Below the pieces are notes generated by a model. The model did not search any database. It was not told the origin of the DNA and worked only from the letters and a program-made list of their open reading frames with translations. Positions 30,694 to 42,599 of a DNA stretch of 64,000 nucleotides are shown in pieces. Source of the stretch: Nephrocerus scutellatus (lineage: Eukaryota; Arthropoda; Insecta; Diptera; Pipunculidae); assembly GCA_947095585.1 (NCBI GenBank), contig OX352761.1, positions 78,991,267-79,055,266 on the forward strand, read 5' to 3'. The first letter of the stretch is position 1, and each line of letters begins with the position of its first letter. Both the position numbers and the translations under genes were made by a program.

Positions 30694-31665
30694 CTAATGC
30701 AATCTTCCCATTTCCTCACATGCCTTTCTATTGCCCATATGTAATGATGTAAGTGTTGTTGAATTTAAATCTTCAAGCCAAAGTCCTTCGATTAATCGAA
30801 CTCGACGTAAAGTTACGTACGCCTGTCCTAGTGCAAAGATTTTCGATTCCAAATAGATGACGGCACGATCAACTGTGGTTCCTTGCATTTTTTGCACTGT
30901 TGATGGCCAAGGTAAAGTCAACGGTAGCATTTGTCTTTCTGCAGTTCCATAAGAATATTTTGCTTGGAATTGTACCTTCATCGGGTCATTCTTTTGATTC
31001 CAAAATTGAATTGTACTGATGGAATGTCATCTGATCTCTTCGGAAGTGTGGACAGATAATTCCGAAAACTTCGCCCATCGCACCATTGATTAATCCCTTA
31101 CTTGTGTCCTTACTTACTTGTGTCCAGTGAAGAGTGTCATTTTCTTTGATAATGTTCCAGTTTCGTTGATGTCAATTGAAATCACTTTTTCCAAGTCAGC
31201 AATTTTCAAGTTGCGATCGGTGCCAATAATCCTGTCTTGAACAGTGACTGTGACCAAAATGATCTAAGACTGCGCGATTGTGGCTATCGACTTGATTAAT
31301 TATTGAATATATCCGTAGAGCTCTCCCAACAGCGAAATCGCCAATGTTGCTTCCTTCCAATTAAGTCAAAAGCATCTGAATTTGGTGTCTTTTGACCTGG
31401 CCCACTCGCAAGTCATTTTGAAAATCGAAAAAAGTTCAGGGTGACACAACTTTTTTGTCGTCTTTCTGACTTTCATATTTTGTATGAAATTGCAGAAAGA
31501 AAACTCAAGCCACAAATGAGTTGCTTTGCTGGCTGCATGCGGTTTAGTTGATGGAAAACGGTACTTCCTCTTACTGGTTGTAATTGCAAAAGATCGCCTA
31601 ATATCAACATATTCAGTCCTTGCTGGGTTTCAATTGTTTCAAGCGCTGATGAATCATGCACAGTA
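30694..31665 (-). pseudogene. Helitron-type helicase, C-terminal half (U3)
   Basis: Same layout as U2: motif III region (LGDLLQLQPVRG) at the high-coordinate end, a middle part with frameshifts, and C-terminal PSTVQKMQGTTVDRAVIYLE plus GQAYVTLRRVR. The QKMQG reading is the expected one, unlike U2. Three frames are needed, so it cannot be functional. Confidence 0.8.
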
Positions 31666-31689
31666 TCTCGTACGATACCATTGAAATAT

Positions 31690-32210
31690 CATCATTTCAT
31701 TTCATTTCATTTCATTTATTTATTTAATTTTTATACAATGCAACAACTAGGTCGCTTCATGTAATTACATTGTAATTACACTGCATAAACAGCAGTTTAC
31801 ATTTAGTTAGCTACATTGGTTGAATATTGATCTTAATCACTATATGTATATCATAACTATATATATATTTTTTTTTTTTTATATATATATAATACAACAA
31901 TTTTGTCATATTTAAATATATATTTTTTTTTTCATATATATATAATACAACAATTTTGTCATTTATAATAAAACAAAAATATATATAATATATTTATATA
32001 AATATATATATTTATAATAATAATAGTAATTATAATTATAATTACTGTCTTTTATAACGCACACATTGTTCACCGACTATTCAGAAATCTCACACACTCA
32101 TTTCTAAATCTGTCCCATCGAGGAATATTTTTAATATTTGTTGGAATCGAATTCCATAACCTAGCACCTCTTCTCAAAAATGCGCCTTTCATATAATTAG
32201 TATAAGCCCT
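31690..32210 (-). mobile_element. 3' end of LINE D (U3), truncated
   Basis: The same 3' fragment as in U2 with the same breakpoints on both sides, plus an extra TTTCA unit at the terminus and a shorter TA run. Identical breakpoints mean that it was copied with the unit and is not an independent insertion. Confidence 0.8.
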
Positions 32211-32545
32211 TTAAAGTAGGAGACAAAATTATGTACCGAAATCATTATCGCAGTTATCATAAATGGATTCCAGGTAGAATATTAAAGTGTTTATCAAAAC
32301 ATACATTTAGGATAAATATTAAGAATATGGTTCGACGAGTGTCCAGATATCAAATAATACAATCTGCTTTGGAAGACAAGTTTCACCCTTCATTTGATAT
32401 TATTTATGAGAACAATAAAGTAAGTCAAAACAAAAAAAAAACACGAAGCGAAGAAAGTGACGATGATTTTATATGGATACGAAGATCCAATAGAATTACT
32501 CCAAATAGATTTGAATATTCAAAGTTTGCAAGCCTAAATTATTAA
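32211..32545 (+). pseudogene. pol: Mag-type integrase C-terminus (U4)
   Basis: This copy reads from VGDKIMYRNHYRSYHKW to a tail ending SNRITPNRFEYSKFASLNY, in a different final frame from U1-U3 because the A-run before it has another length. The tail looks more protein-like (SDDDFIWIRRSNR), so this may be the ancestral frame and the others frameshifted. Confidence 0.7.
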
Positions 32546-32704
32546 TTAAACTAAATTAAAAGTTTGTAATACATAGGTGATAAATTAAAACTGTCAACAA
32601 TTTTTTTTATAAATACATTGTAATAAATAAAATATAAAAATAAATTGTTATTTTAGCATGTAATTGAATTCAAATGATAAATTGCTACAAATTAAGTTCT
32701 ATTC

Positions 32705-32997
32705 AAAAAAGGGGAAAATGTTGTATATACTTGTAACTTGAGTCACCCTATATTTATATGCTAAATTATAACGGAGTCATTTAAAGAAAAATGTAATCTT
32801 TATGGTGATGAGAGTCAGTCGAAAGTTGAAGCCGGCAGAATAAAGTGCATATTGTATTTACGGAGTTGTCGTTTAAATCTTATTAAAAAAATACATATTA
32901 GTTTGTTTGTGATATACTGAAAAGAAACTTAAAGTGGATAATTCATGCATGTAGGCTTAATTCTATGTTAATATACGTAAATAATATATATATAGTT
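32705..32997 (+). repeat. Polypurine tract and 3' LTR of the Mag-type element (U4)
   Basis: The tract precedes TGTTGTATATACTTG at 32719. It is near identical to U1, with single changes such as AATATACG for AATAAACG near 32970. Confidence 0.65.
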
Positions 32998-33089
32998 CAG
33001 GGTTTTTTTTTTCATTTATATATTGTTTTTTTTTCTTCGTGGATGGAAAATTTCTACTGAATTGGAAATTTGGTCGTCACAGGTTATAG

Positions 33090-34128
33090 TTGCATTTTAC
33101 TCTTGCATACCGAATTGAATACGAATTACTTGAAAAAATTGCTTTGTTCCAGAAATTCAAGACCATAATGATCATAATCCAGAATTTCCATAGAAAGAAG
33201 TCTTACAATCGCATCTTAGTGTTGCATACCGAATTTCATACGAATCGCTTAAGAAATGGCTTGGTCCACGAAATTCCAGACCTTATTGGCCAGATCCCAG
33301 AATTTCCATATGAACTAGGGTTGTAGTCGCATCTTACTCCTACATACCGAATTTAATACGAATCGCTTGAGAAATTGCTTTGTTCCAGAAATTCCAGACC
33401 ATAATGATCATATTCCATAATTTTCATATGAACAAATCTTATAGTCGTATCTTAGTCCTACATATCGAATTTGATACGAATCGATTGAGAAATTGCTTGG
33501 TCCACAAAATTCAGGAGCCTATTGGCCAGATCCAAGAATTTCCATAGGAACAAATTTTGTAGTCGCATCTTAGTCCTACATACCAAATTTCATACAAATC
33601 GCTTGAGAAATGGCTTGGTCCCCAAAATTCCAGACCCTATTGGCCAGATTACAGAATTTCCATAGGAACAAGTCTTATAGTCACATCTTGATCCTACATA
33701 CCGAATTTCATACGAATCGCTTAAGGAATTGCTTGGTCCACAAAATTCCAGACCGTATTGGCCCTATCCCAGAATTTCCATAGGAAGAAGTCATATAGTC
33801 GTATCTTAGTCCTACATAACGAATTTCATACGAATCGATTGAGAAATTGCTTGGTCCACAAAATTCCAGACCCTATTGGCCACTTCAAAAAATTTCCATA
33901 AGAACAAATCTTGTAGTCGCATCTCAGTCCTACATACCAAATTTCATACAAATCGCTTGAGAAATGGCTTGGTCCACGAAATTCCAGACCCTATTGACCA
34001 GATCCCAGAATTTCCATAGGAACAAGTCTTATAGTCGTATCTTAGTCCTATATACCGAATTTCATACGAATCGCTTGAGAAATTGCTTAATTCAAAAAAT
34101 TCTAGTTCCTCATGACCAAATCGCAGTG
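33090..34128 (+). repeat. 118-bp satellite array (U4)
   Basis: About nine monomers in the same order as U1. Some variants are shared with U3's second block (for example CCTACATAACGAATTTC and CTATTGACCAGATC), which links U3 and U4 as closest relatives. Confidence 0.95.
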
Positions 34129-34904
34129 GATATTAAATAAGTGACATAACATCTGTTAAAAACGTTACTTAACATCTGTTAAAAAAGTGACATCTGTTTA
34201 AAAAAAACGTTATTTAACATATGTAAAAAAAGTGACTTAACATCTGTTAAAAAAACGGTTCTTACATCTGTTAAATAGTGACATTTAACATTTCAGTTTT
34301 TGAACATGTACCCCTTAAACCTTGTAGTACGACGTTTTCACGTCAAAAACATTTGCCATTCTCTGAGAATTGCTCGCTTCGTTGTTGGATTGGGAGCACA
34401 AATTCTCGCTGAAATGTTTGAGCATAACCGCATGGTGTGAATAATCGAATCGTAATATGTAATGCATATTACAAATAATAGGCTAGGTCCGCCACTAGCG
34501 CCATCTAATGAAAGTAATCAGAAGTGGCTATATAAATGAATGCTCATTATCGAAATACAATTCTGAAGTGCATCCCCATACAAAACGGAAATTTTTATTT
34601 TCTCGATTTTCCGACTTTTCCTTTGGGGCTTTCCTAAAGCACCCTAGTATTGAGACGATCAAAAAAAAAAAAGGATCATCCAAACCGGACAAGCCTTTCT
34701 CAAGGTTTTTCGAGACTACCGCACGGCAGTTAATTTTTATTGCGCGCCCGAAGGGCGAAGCTAATAATCAGAGGACAAGAAAATTTTTCTGGCGTACGTG
34801 TGTCGGTTTGTGGGTTTATGGGTTTGTGGGTTTGTCCGGTTGTATATCCCGACTTCTACCAGTCAGAATTTGATGGGACTTGTTTTAAAACAAATGGTAA
34901 GTGC

Positions 34905-35090
34905 TTGGCTTGCGTTGACGTGACGCGCGTCGCGTGTATTTTTTTTTTTAATTACTTGTTTTAAAACTTGGCTTGCGATGACTTGACACATGTCACGTGT
35001 TGCGCGTTGCGTGTGGACGTGACACATGTCGCGTGTCGCACGGCGCGTGTGGCGCGTGTAATTTTTTTTTAAAACTTGTGATGACGCGCG
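34905..35090 (+). repeat. Shortened CpG-rich repeat (U4)
   Basis: Two to three monomers remain, ending in a fused TTTTTTTAAAACTTGTGATGACG. The hairpin cluster at about 35157-35224 is retained with the first stem mismatched. Confidence 0.85.
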
Positions 35091-35245
35091 AAAAAATTTT
35101 TTTTTTTATAAAAAAGGTAAAAGGTTAAGAAAAAAAAGGTTTTTTTAAAAAGTAAAATCCTTTTAAGATAATTCAGTCTTTAGGCTGAATTACAATTATT
35201 CATATGGCGAGCTGAGAAGCTCGCTTTACTATCTTATATAGAGAG

Positions 35246-36239
35246 CTAATGCAATCTTCCCATTTCCTCACATGCCTTTCTATTGCCCATATGTAACGAT
35301 GTAAGTGTTGTTGAATTTAAATCTTCAAACCAAAGTCCTTCGATTAATCGAACTCGACGTAAAGTTACGTACGCCTGTCCTAGTGCAAAGATTTTCGATT
35401 CCAAATAGATGACGGCACGATCAACTGTGGTTCCTTGCATTTTTTGCACTGTTGATGGCCAAGGTAAAGTCAACGGTAGCATTTGTCTTTCTGCAGTTCC
35501 ATAAGAATATTTTGCTTGGAATTGTACCTTCATCGGGTCATTCTTTTGATTCCAAAATTGAATTGTACTGATGGAATGTCATCTGATCTCTTCGGAAGTG
35601 TGGACAGATAATTCCGAAAACTTCGCCCATCGCACCATTGATTAATCCCTTACTTGTGTCCTTACTTACTTGTGTCCAGTGAAGAGTGTCATTTTCTTTG
35701 ATAATGTTCCAGTTTCGTTGATGTCAATTGAAATCACTTTTTCCAAGTCAGCAATTTTCAAGTTGCGATCGGTGCCAATAATCCTGTCTTGAACAGTGAC
35801 TGTGACCAAAATGATCTAAGACTGCGCGATTGTGGCTATCGACTTGATTAATTGTTGAATATATCCGTAGAGCTCTCCCAACAGCGAAATCGCCAATGTT
35901 GCTTCCTTCCAATTAAGTCAAAAGCATCTGAATTTGGTGTCTTTTGACCTGGCCCACTCGCAAGTCATTTTGAAAATCGAAAAAAGTTCAGGGTGACACA
36001 ACTTTTTTGTCGTCTTTCTGACTTTCATATTTTGTATGAAATTTCAGAAAGAAAACTCAAGCCACAAATGGGTTGCTTTGCTGGCTGCATGCGGTTTAGT
36101 TGATGGAAAACGGTACTTCCTCTTACTGGTTGTAATTGCAAAAGATCGCCTAATTTCAACATATTCAGTCCTTGCTGGGTTTCAATTGTTTCAAGCGCTG
36201 ATGAATCATGCACAGTATCTCGTACGATACCATTGAAAT
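35246..36239 (-). pseudogene. Helitron-type helicase, C-terminal half (U4)
   Basis: Motif III reads LKLGDLLQLQPVRG; the C-terminal motifs read TVQKMQGTTVDRAVIYLE and GQAYVTLRRVR. The coding sequence is cut at 36240 by LINE D and continues past it at 41685, so this copy and that fragment were one gene. Frameshifts near 35600-35850 match those of U2 and U3. Confidence 0.8.
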
Positions 36240-36480
36240 ATCATCATTTCATTTCATTTCATTTATTAATTTAATTTTTATACAATGCAACAACTAGGTC
36301 GCTTCATGTAATTACATTGTAATTACACTGCATAAACAGCAGTTTACATTTAGTTAGCTACATTGGTTGAATATTGATCTTAATCACTATATGTATATCA
36401 TAACTATATATATATTTTTTTTTATATATATATAATACAACAATTTTGTCATTTATAATAAAACAAAAATATATATAATA

Positions 36481-36538
<58 letters not shown>

Positions 36539-36591
36539 ATAATAATAGTAATTATAATTATAATTACTGTCTTTTATTACGCACACATTGT

Positions 36592-37855
36592 TCACCGACT
36601 ATTCAGAAATCTCACACACTCATTTCTAAATCTGTCCCATCGAGGAATATTTTTAATATTTGTTGGAATCGAATTCCATAACCTAGCACCTCTTCTCAAA
36701 TAAGCCCTTGGTAAAATTACATTTTGAGTCCGTGAAGATTGCGCGAAAATTAGTTTGTCATACAAATATTTTGGTTGACGGTTAATAATAATTTTATGAA
36801 ACATAGTCAATATTCTAAGTTTAAAATAATTATCCAAATATTTTATTGTAATATGGTGTTAATCTATCCCTTCGTTTCAATGCAAAAACATATCTTAGAC
36901 ATGAATTAAAAACTCTTTTAATCTTGAATAATAAATTAAAAGTCAGCTCCGAGAATACCACATCACAATATAAGAGATTATACAGAATTAGTGATTTCAC
37001 CAATAATAATCGCACCTTCATTGGAGTCAATGTTGCATTCCTCCAAAGTGTTCTCAATCCATAATACATTCTCTGTATAATTGCGTTTACATGGACAGAC
37101 CAATTAAGGGTACTTTCTAATGTTAGCCCCAAATTTTTAACTGTATCTCTAAAGGGCACAAAATCTTGACCAATTTGAAATCGTACAACTGAGAGATCAT
37201 TAGTGATTTGGTTCCGCCTTGATGCGAATATAATGGACTGTGTCTTCTTCGAATTTATTAACAGATGATTGTTTTCCGACCATGCTATAATGCTATTAAT
37301 GTCTCTATTCATAAGGGAAATTGTATCATTAATAGCTGACAGTCTATCTCTCCCCCCACATCTACCTCACAAAAGATTTGAAGATCATCTGCAAAAAGAT
37401 GATATTTAGAATGCTGTATTACATTCCCGATGTCGTTAATGTACATTGAAAATATCAACGGACCCAATATTGAACCTTGTGGTACTCCAGCAGGAAGAGT
37501 CAAGTAAGTAGATTTATTTCCATTAACATCGACAAATTGTAAGCGACCAGTTAGATTGATAATATTAGATCTGAAGCATTAATATAAAAAATGAATTCAA
37601 TTTGCATTTTATTATAAAATTTATTGAAAGATATAGAGTTGAAAGCTTTACTGAAATCTAGTAGACATAAAGCAACACAATTACCCTTATCTAATCTTTC
37701 TCTTATAAAATCTGTTACATCGGTTACAACTGTTGTGGTACTATGCATTGCCTTGAAGCCGGACTGTAGTGGGGTCATTAAATCATTAATATTAAGATAT
37801 TGTTTAATCTGTTCCGAAACAATTTTTTCAAAAACTTTTGATAGTACTGGCAATT
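36592..37855 (-). pseudogene. LINE D ORF2: reverse transcriptase, C-terminal half
   Basis: In pieces from high to low coordinates: PVLSKVFEKIVSEQI, then LLDFSKAFNSI (motif A, 37641-37664), AGVPQGSILGPLIFSMYIND (motif B), and FADDLQIF (motif C, FADD at 37384-37395). The thumb follows with MNRDINSIIAWSENNHLLIN and the C-terminal RLWNSIPTNIKNIPRWDRFR. Frame changes fall near 37855, 37550-37505, 37310 and 36835. The stretch between motifs A and B is shortened or scrambled near 37550. About 24 bp (THYMKGAF) kept in U2/U3 fragments is missing near 36700. Confidence 0.8.
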
Positions 37856-39352
37856 AATTTTGATAGTAATGGGCCTTACTTTAGCTGCTGATTGAGGATC
37901 TTTAACCTTAGCTAATCCTATAACTTTGCTAACTTTCCATATCTTAGGATAATAGTTACACTCAAGAATTTTGTTAAATAAATACACTAAGTAAGGTATA
38001 ATAACAGGTGATAATAGTTTAACAAACTTAAGAGGCAAACTGTCAGCACCTATTGCATTTGAGGTGATAGAGCTAATTGCTTTGGAAATTTCATTATTTG
38101 AGACAGAAGTAAATTTGAATATATTTTCTGTATCGATAACAGTTCTAGTTGGAACTTGATAATTAGAATTCATCATAGCTTGCCTCATATTGCTGATTCC
38201 TACTGGTAATTTGACGAACTCCTCATTAAGTTCATCAGAAGAGAATTTTAGGACACTCTCAATAGAGTCTTTTGTTTTAAAACCTTGTTTTTCTAGATTC
38301 TTCCATAAAGTTTTAGTATCAAAATTTGGGTTCAGTTTGTTAAGTAAATACCTCCTTTTAGCACTTCTTACCATCTTATTAAGTTCTTTTTCAAAACGCT
38401 TGTAAATTACCTTGTCATCGTCTGAACGTGTTCTTCTCCATTTATATTTAGCAATGTCAATTACTTGTTTCTTATTCTTGATCGTATGACTAAACCAGGA
38501 AATCGGTTTATAGCTTATCTTTATCATTTTGTAAGGAGCATGTTGACGCAGTAAGTCATATATATTCTTGTACAAGAAGTCAAACTTACCATCAATTGTG
38601 TCAATCTCACTCATGGGGTCCCAGTTAAGGTTAAGTACATCATTGTGGAGCTCTGTTACATTAATATTTTTATAATCACGAATAAAGAAGAATTCATCAT
38701 GTACTTGAGCCGGAATATCAAAATTAATCGAAATAAGATCGTGATCAGTGAACGGTTTTTGGTAAAAATTAGATGTTTTTGCAGGAATATTTGAAACAAT
38801 AATGTCCAAAAGCCTGCTAGTTGTATCACTAACTCTTGTTGGACTAGTTTGTGTTGTGAACAAATTCAGAGATTCAAAGATGTTTCCTAGATTCCTGCTT
38901 TCAGTCGCATCCAACATATCAACATTAAGGTCACCCATCAACACTATCGCATCATAATCTTCGGTAAATGTAGATAAAAGCTCTCCTAGTTCATCAAGTG
39001 GAAGATCACGAACATGCATATAAGCTACACAACGATCTTTGATTGGTTTATGAAAAACTCTAAAGCTAGATATTCTAAGTTAACTGAGGAGCCTTTAGAT
39101 TGCACCTTGACACGATGCTGCTTAGCAAAGTCTTTGCGCACGTAGAACGCAAATCCACCAGCTCTTCTACCCACTCTATCATTTCTAAACAATTTATACC
39201 CATCAATTTCCACACTCCTATTCGTATGTGACCCTTTAAGGTGAGATTCTAATACCCCAACAAAATGATTAGAAATTCTGCCAAATTCCATTCTTAATTT
39301 ATCAATGTTTGCTGGAATGCTTCGTGCATTAATATAACAAACTTTAAATCAA
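37778..39352 (-). pseudogene. LINE D ORF2: AP endonuclease and N-terminal RT
   Basis: The endonuclease starts near 39352 with VCYINARSIPANIDKL, then VGVLESHLKG (metal-binding Glu), GGFAFYVRKDF, VLMGDLNVDML (GDLN motif) and FTDHDLISINF (catalytic Asp-His). Only one break, near 39020, disturbs this domain. The linker and RT fingers follow (KYKWRRTRSDDDKVIYKRF, GADSLPLKFVKLLSPVI, YPKIWKVSKVIGLAKV). The endonuclease nicks target DNA for target-primed reverse transcription. It is the only complete endonuclease domain in the window. Confidence 0.85.
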
Positions 39353-39638
39353 TTCATTTTAATTGAAGATGTGCTAGTGAATATGTTATTATTACGTAAA
39401 ACCATATGAGGCATCAAAAATTTTCAGAAAAAGTGTGCAAGAAAACTGACAGTCAGTAAAATCAGTGTGCTTAGAAAGAGGAAAAATTATATTAAATATT
39501 TGAAATATAAAATAAGACTTACTTTCTATATTTGCAAGATTCATTTTCAATTTGATGGTGAACAACCGTAAGAAGTTGAAGTTGAAATATCTTTATTTAT
39601 TATTTAATTTAATTTAATACCTTTTGCTAGGTTAACTA

Positions 39639-40179
39639 TTACAGTGTCAGATGATTAAGCTCATCCAAAGTTTTTATAATTTTAGGTTCATCATGATCCA
39701 TCGTGTGGATAACCACCATCCCTCGACGAATGGTCACCTTAGATATCTTCCTGGATTTTTGCAGCAATTTAGCTTTCGTTAGAATAGTATGTATATGTTT
39801 TGGTAGGTATTCGTTAATATAAATCCTTGCTTCTGGCAACACTGGATCAATGCATGTTATTAGCAGTTGGTTATTCTTCAAGTGTTTTAAATATGCTGAC
39901 ATAAACTGGTTCCGCTTCAGCTGTTTGAAGAAGTATATCATAATAGCATATGTTCTGGCACCACTTCCTTTTTTTTGGAAATTTAACCACATTTTCGACA
40001 TCATTAATATGAAAATCTTGCAACCCCAGCTTTACTGCAATTCTCATAATAAAAACATGGTCGTAAGTCGTGATCGTATCCGGAATGCCATATAACATAA
40101 GAACCTTCCTATATCGCCATTCATCATGCTTATTATGTTGATCTATTTGGCTCTCCAATTTTGTTATTCGATCACTCAA
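39639..40179 (-). pseudogene. LINE D ORF1: coiled coil, RRM-like and FP-like C-terminal domain
   Basis: The first part reads DRITKLESQIDQHNKHDEWR, a short coiled coil, then VLMLYGIPDT, an RRM-like strand as in LINE ORF1 proteins. In a second frame the C-terminal part reads ARIYINEYLPKHIHTILTKA and VTIRRGMVVI, which resembles the domain shared by CR1-like ORF1 proteins and baculovirus FP proteins. The frameshift lies near 39870-40000. The product would coat the LINE RNA. Confidence 0.6.
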
Positions 40180-40547
40180 TTTAGCCGTTTCTGCAGCAAA
40201 CTCCTCTCTTATTTCTGTTTGATTTCATCACAGTAACCCGTTATTTTAGGCCAGATTTCTTCAAGCTTTTTTGACACCCATTTCTCAATTTCATCTTCAG
40301 GATCATTTCTCACTACTGCACTTTATTTAATTAGTCTAGTCACTACCCCTTGGATATTACTGCTTTTAATGCATTCCATGCAAAACCACCTGTCTTTGGA
40401 TTTAAGATGTTCGAATCCGACATCTGTTGTTACACCGACACATTCAGGTTGAAACCACTTATGGCATCCATCACAATAAGGCCAATTTATATTTTTATTC
40501 AAAGTGGGCGGCGAGGATTTCATATATATATTGCATATATCAGCCAT
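40180..40547 (-). pseudogene. LINE D ORF1: N-terminal PHD-like zinc finger
   Basis: A true ATG (40545-40547) starts MADICNIYMKSS. The finger reads CDGCHKWFQPECVGV and later RWFCMEC, matching the C-x2-C, H-x4-C and C-x2-C positions of PHD fingers; the first Cys pair is incomplete (one Cys in ADIC). A stop at about 40323 interrupts a following acidic helix (DPEDEIEKWVSKKLEEI). PHD-type fingers at the ORF1 N-terminus are known in CR1/L2-type LINEs. Confidence 0.65.
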
Positions 40548-40859
40548 TATGTAATGTGATTAGTAGTTGTATACAACAAGGGAGTCAGTCGAACTAATAA
40601 TTTATTAGAATGAGGATATATTTGTATCATTGTAACATTAGAATAACTCGAATATTTCATTGCATTTAGTTATTTTTGGTTATAATTTGTTATAATACTT
40701 TAAGCAGCACCCCAACTTCTCACATTCCTTAATACATTTAAATTAGTTTATTTTTAGTCAATTTAAATATTAGTTGAAAAGAATAATTGTACACTAGACA
40801 AAAATGTTTCTTTTTGGCTCAAAACATTTTCTTTGTTTAAAGCCATAAAAGGCATTTTC

Positions 40860-41345
40860 TTTGTTTTGTTTTTTATGTTTTTGTTTTTTATAATTTTGTT
40901 TAGAGACGCTGCTAGATGATCATTAGCAGACACTTTTTGTTCTTTTGAATTTATAATGTTTTCATACTTTGTCCCAGCAAAAGTTGTCGAGAACAGATAT
41001 TTTATTCACGATGTTATTTAGGTTTTTTGATTTTGTTTTATATAATCTTGTTTTGTTTAGAGCCGCTGTTTTTCCCAGCAAAAGTTGTCAATAAACGGAT
41101 ATTTTTTTATGCACAACGGCACGTACAGTAGGCACTTGTTTGTTTTTTTTATTATTAATTATTGTTTTTCGTACTTTTGCCCAGCAAAAGTTGTCGAGAA
41201 ACATATTTTTGTGCACTTGTTTGTTTTTTATCAATATTTATTGTTTTTCGTACTTTTTCCCAGTAAAAGTTGTCGAGAAACTGATATTTTATTCACAATG
41301 TTATTTATATTTTATGATTTTGATTTTTATAATTTTGTGATTTTG
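40860..41345 (-). repeat. LINE D 5' UTR with four spaced repeats
   Basis: CAGCAAAAGTTGTC occurs at 40975, 41076 and 41182, and as CAGTAAAAGTTGTC at 41261, each followed by a GAGAAA/AATAAAC...TATTTT phrase. Spacing is 101, 106 and 79 bp. Tandem 5' UTR monomers carry the internal promoter in many LINEs, so these may be promoter monomers of D. The rest of 40548-41676 is T-rich with no other signal I can name. Confidence 0.7.
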
Positions 41346-41684
41346 TGTTGTTAAGAGCTGTTTTTTTTTCATTTATATTATATTATTTTCCAGTATCCCC
41401 TAATGATGATTGCGAACGAAGTATTAAGTAGGAAATAAACGCGCTGCTGGCCCTTTAGTTATTCACTCTAATTTGAATTGCAATGTGAATTTTATAAAAT
41501 TTACTGTATTCAAGCATGAACACAGTCAAATTAAATTATAATAATGAGTCTCGAATATTATTAGTAGTATTTATTTATGATAACTATAAATAAAGATGTT
41601 GGGTGCTCCACTGACGAAAAACGTATGTGTGGTGCTGCTGTATATTTTTGCAAATGATGTGTAAAACAAGAAAATTATCATCAT

Positions 41685-42530
41685 TATTGATAAGAAATTG
41701 CACATCCTTCCTCTGCATTTTCATATGACGCAAGAAACGAATTGGCACATTGAGAACTTAACCATATTTTTGTACTGGAAGCTTCAAAATCGAATGAAGT
41801 GTTGAGCCATGAAATAATCGGGCAGCCTCACCAAGGAGTGCACAACTCTTTACTAATGTCTTCTTGTTTGCGTAGCATGTTTTGATTTGCTCTGCTAGCC
41901 CTTTTAACGTAAATGTTTTTCCGGTACCTGCAGATTTTAAAGAGCTTTCCCGAAATGTCAGTCTCCTCATGATGAATCTTGATAGCTTCAGCAATGCTTT
42001 TGTCAATATTAGTTGGTTTACTCAAGAGAAATATATTTGGCAATGTAAATTGCAATGGATTCAATGCAGCCACATCGTTGAATGCCGATATTTGCTCCCC
42101 ATTCATTTACTTTACGATTTATGATAAAAATGCGTCCATAACTACTAAAGAAGTCATTCGATTCACTAGTGATGATTCTTTTCACTCACTTGTCTTGGGA
42201 ATGAGAAGTGGCAGTAATCAGAGCCACATTTCTTGCATGTGTGCGTACGTCTATAAGTCTGCAATTTTTGAACCATTTCTCTTAGAGTCTTTATATTATG
42301 TCTAAATTTTCCATTTAAATGGTCGTAATTTCTTCTTTAAAAACATATGAAGATTGTTTCTGGCATACTGGTTAATCGATAAAATGTCATTTTTGACGAT
42401 AACCTCAACAAAATTATACGGGCCATTAATTCCTGCGACTGTTTTAAAGACACGAGAAATTCCTTGCGTATATTACACATGCTTTGCTGTTCACTGCTGG
42501 TGCGACTCTTGCTCCACATGAGTGTGTTTC
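41685..42530 (-). pseudogene. Helitron-type helicase, N-terminal half with Walker A
   Basis: The Walker A loop AGTGKT is encoded at 41914-41931, followed by FTLKGLAEQIKTCYANKK, ARLFHGSTLHSILKLPVQKY (motif Ia region) and, after a stop, VPIRFLRHMKMQRKDVQFLI up to the LINE D insertion point. Upstream another frame reads NGEQISAFNDVAALN, the Q-motif-like NxEQ segment. The loop is SAGTGKT, lacking the usual GGxGTGKT glycines. Together with 35246-36239 it forms the longest helicase in the window. Confidence 0.75.
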
Positions 42531-42599
42531 AGCAAGGTAAAATTCTCCTTAAAATAACATCACGGCAACAGTTTTGCTGTTAGCGATTAAAATGTAATG

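Larger units (their letters stand above)
27089..32210 (+). other. Mosaic unit U3, internally rearranged
   Basis: It follows the common order but carries two extra duplications: a 112-bp tandem copy at the end of the integrase (27337-27448 and 27449-27560) and a second run of satellite end, CTGTTAAAA repeat and palindrome block (28.56-29.22 kb and 29.22-29.95 kb). The CpG-rich repeat is shortened. The unit ends with a LINE D 3' fragment as in U2. Confidence 0.8.
32211..36247 (+). other. Mosaic unit U4, ending at LINE D
   Basis: The unit has the full order with nine satellite monomers, a shortened CpG repeat and the helicase C-terminal half. In place of a short D fragment it is followed by the long LINE D copy, beyond which the N-terminal helicase half continues at 41.7 kb. 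U4 therefore shows the arrangement from which the shorter units could have been derived. Confidence 0.8.
36248..41676 (-). mobile_element. LINE D (CR1/L2-like non-LTR retrotransposon), nearly full length
   Basis: The element is flanked by ATCATCAT at 36240-36247 and 41677-41684, a target-site duplication in the helicase gene. The minus strand runs: repeat-bearing 5' UTR, ORF1 with PHD-like finger and coiled coil, ORF2 with AP endonuclease and RT, and a 3' UTR with TA runs and an (AAATG)n-like end. An uninterrupted helicase copy at 48.69 kb (GAAATGTCATCATTGATGAG) confirms the empty site. ORFs are broken by several frameshifts. The clade is inferred from the ORF1 layout and RT wording. Confidence 0.8.
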
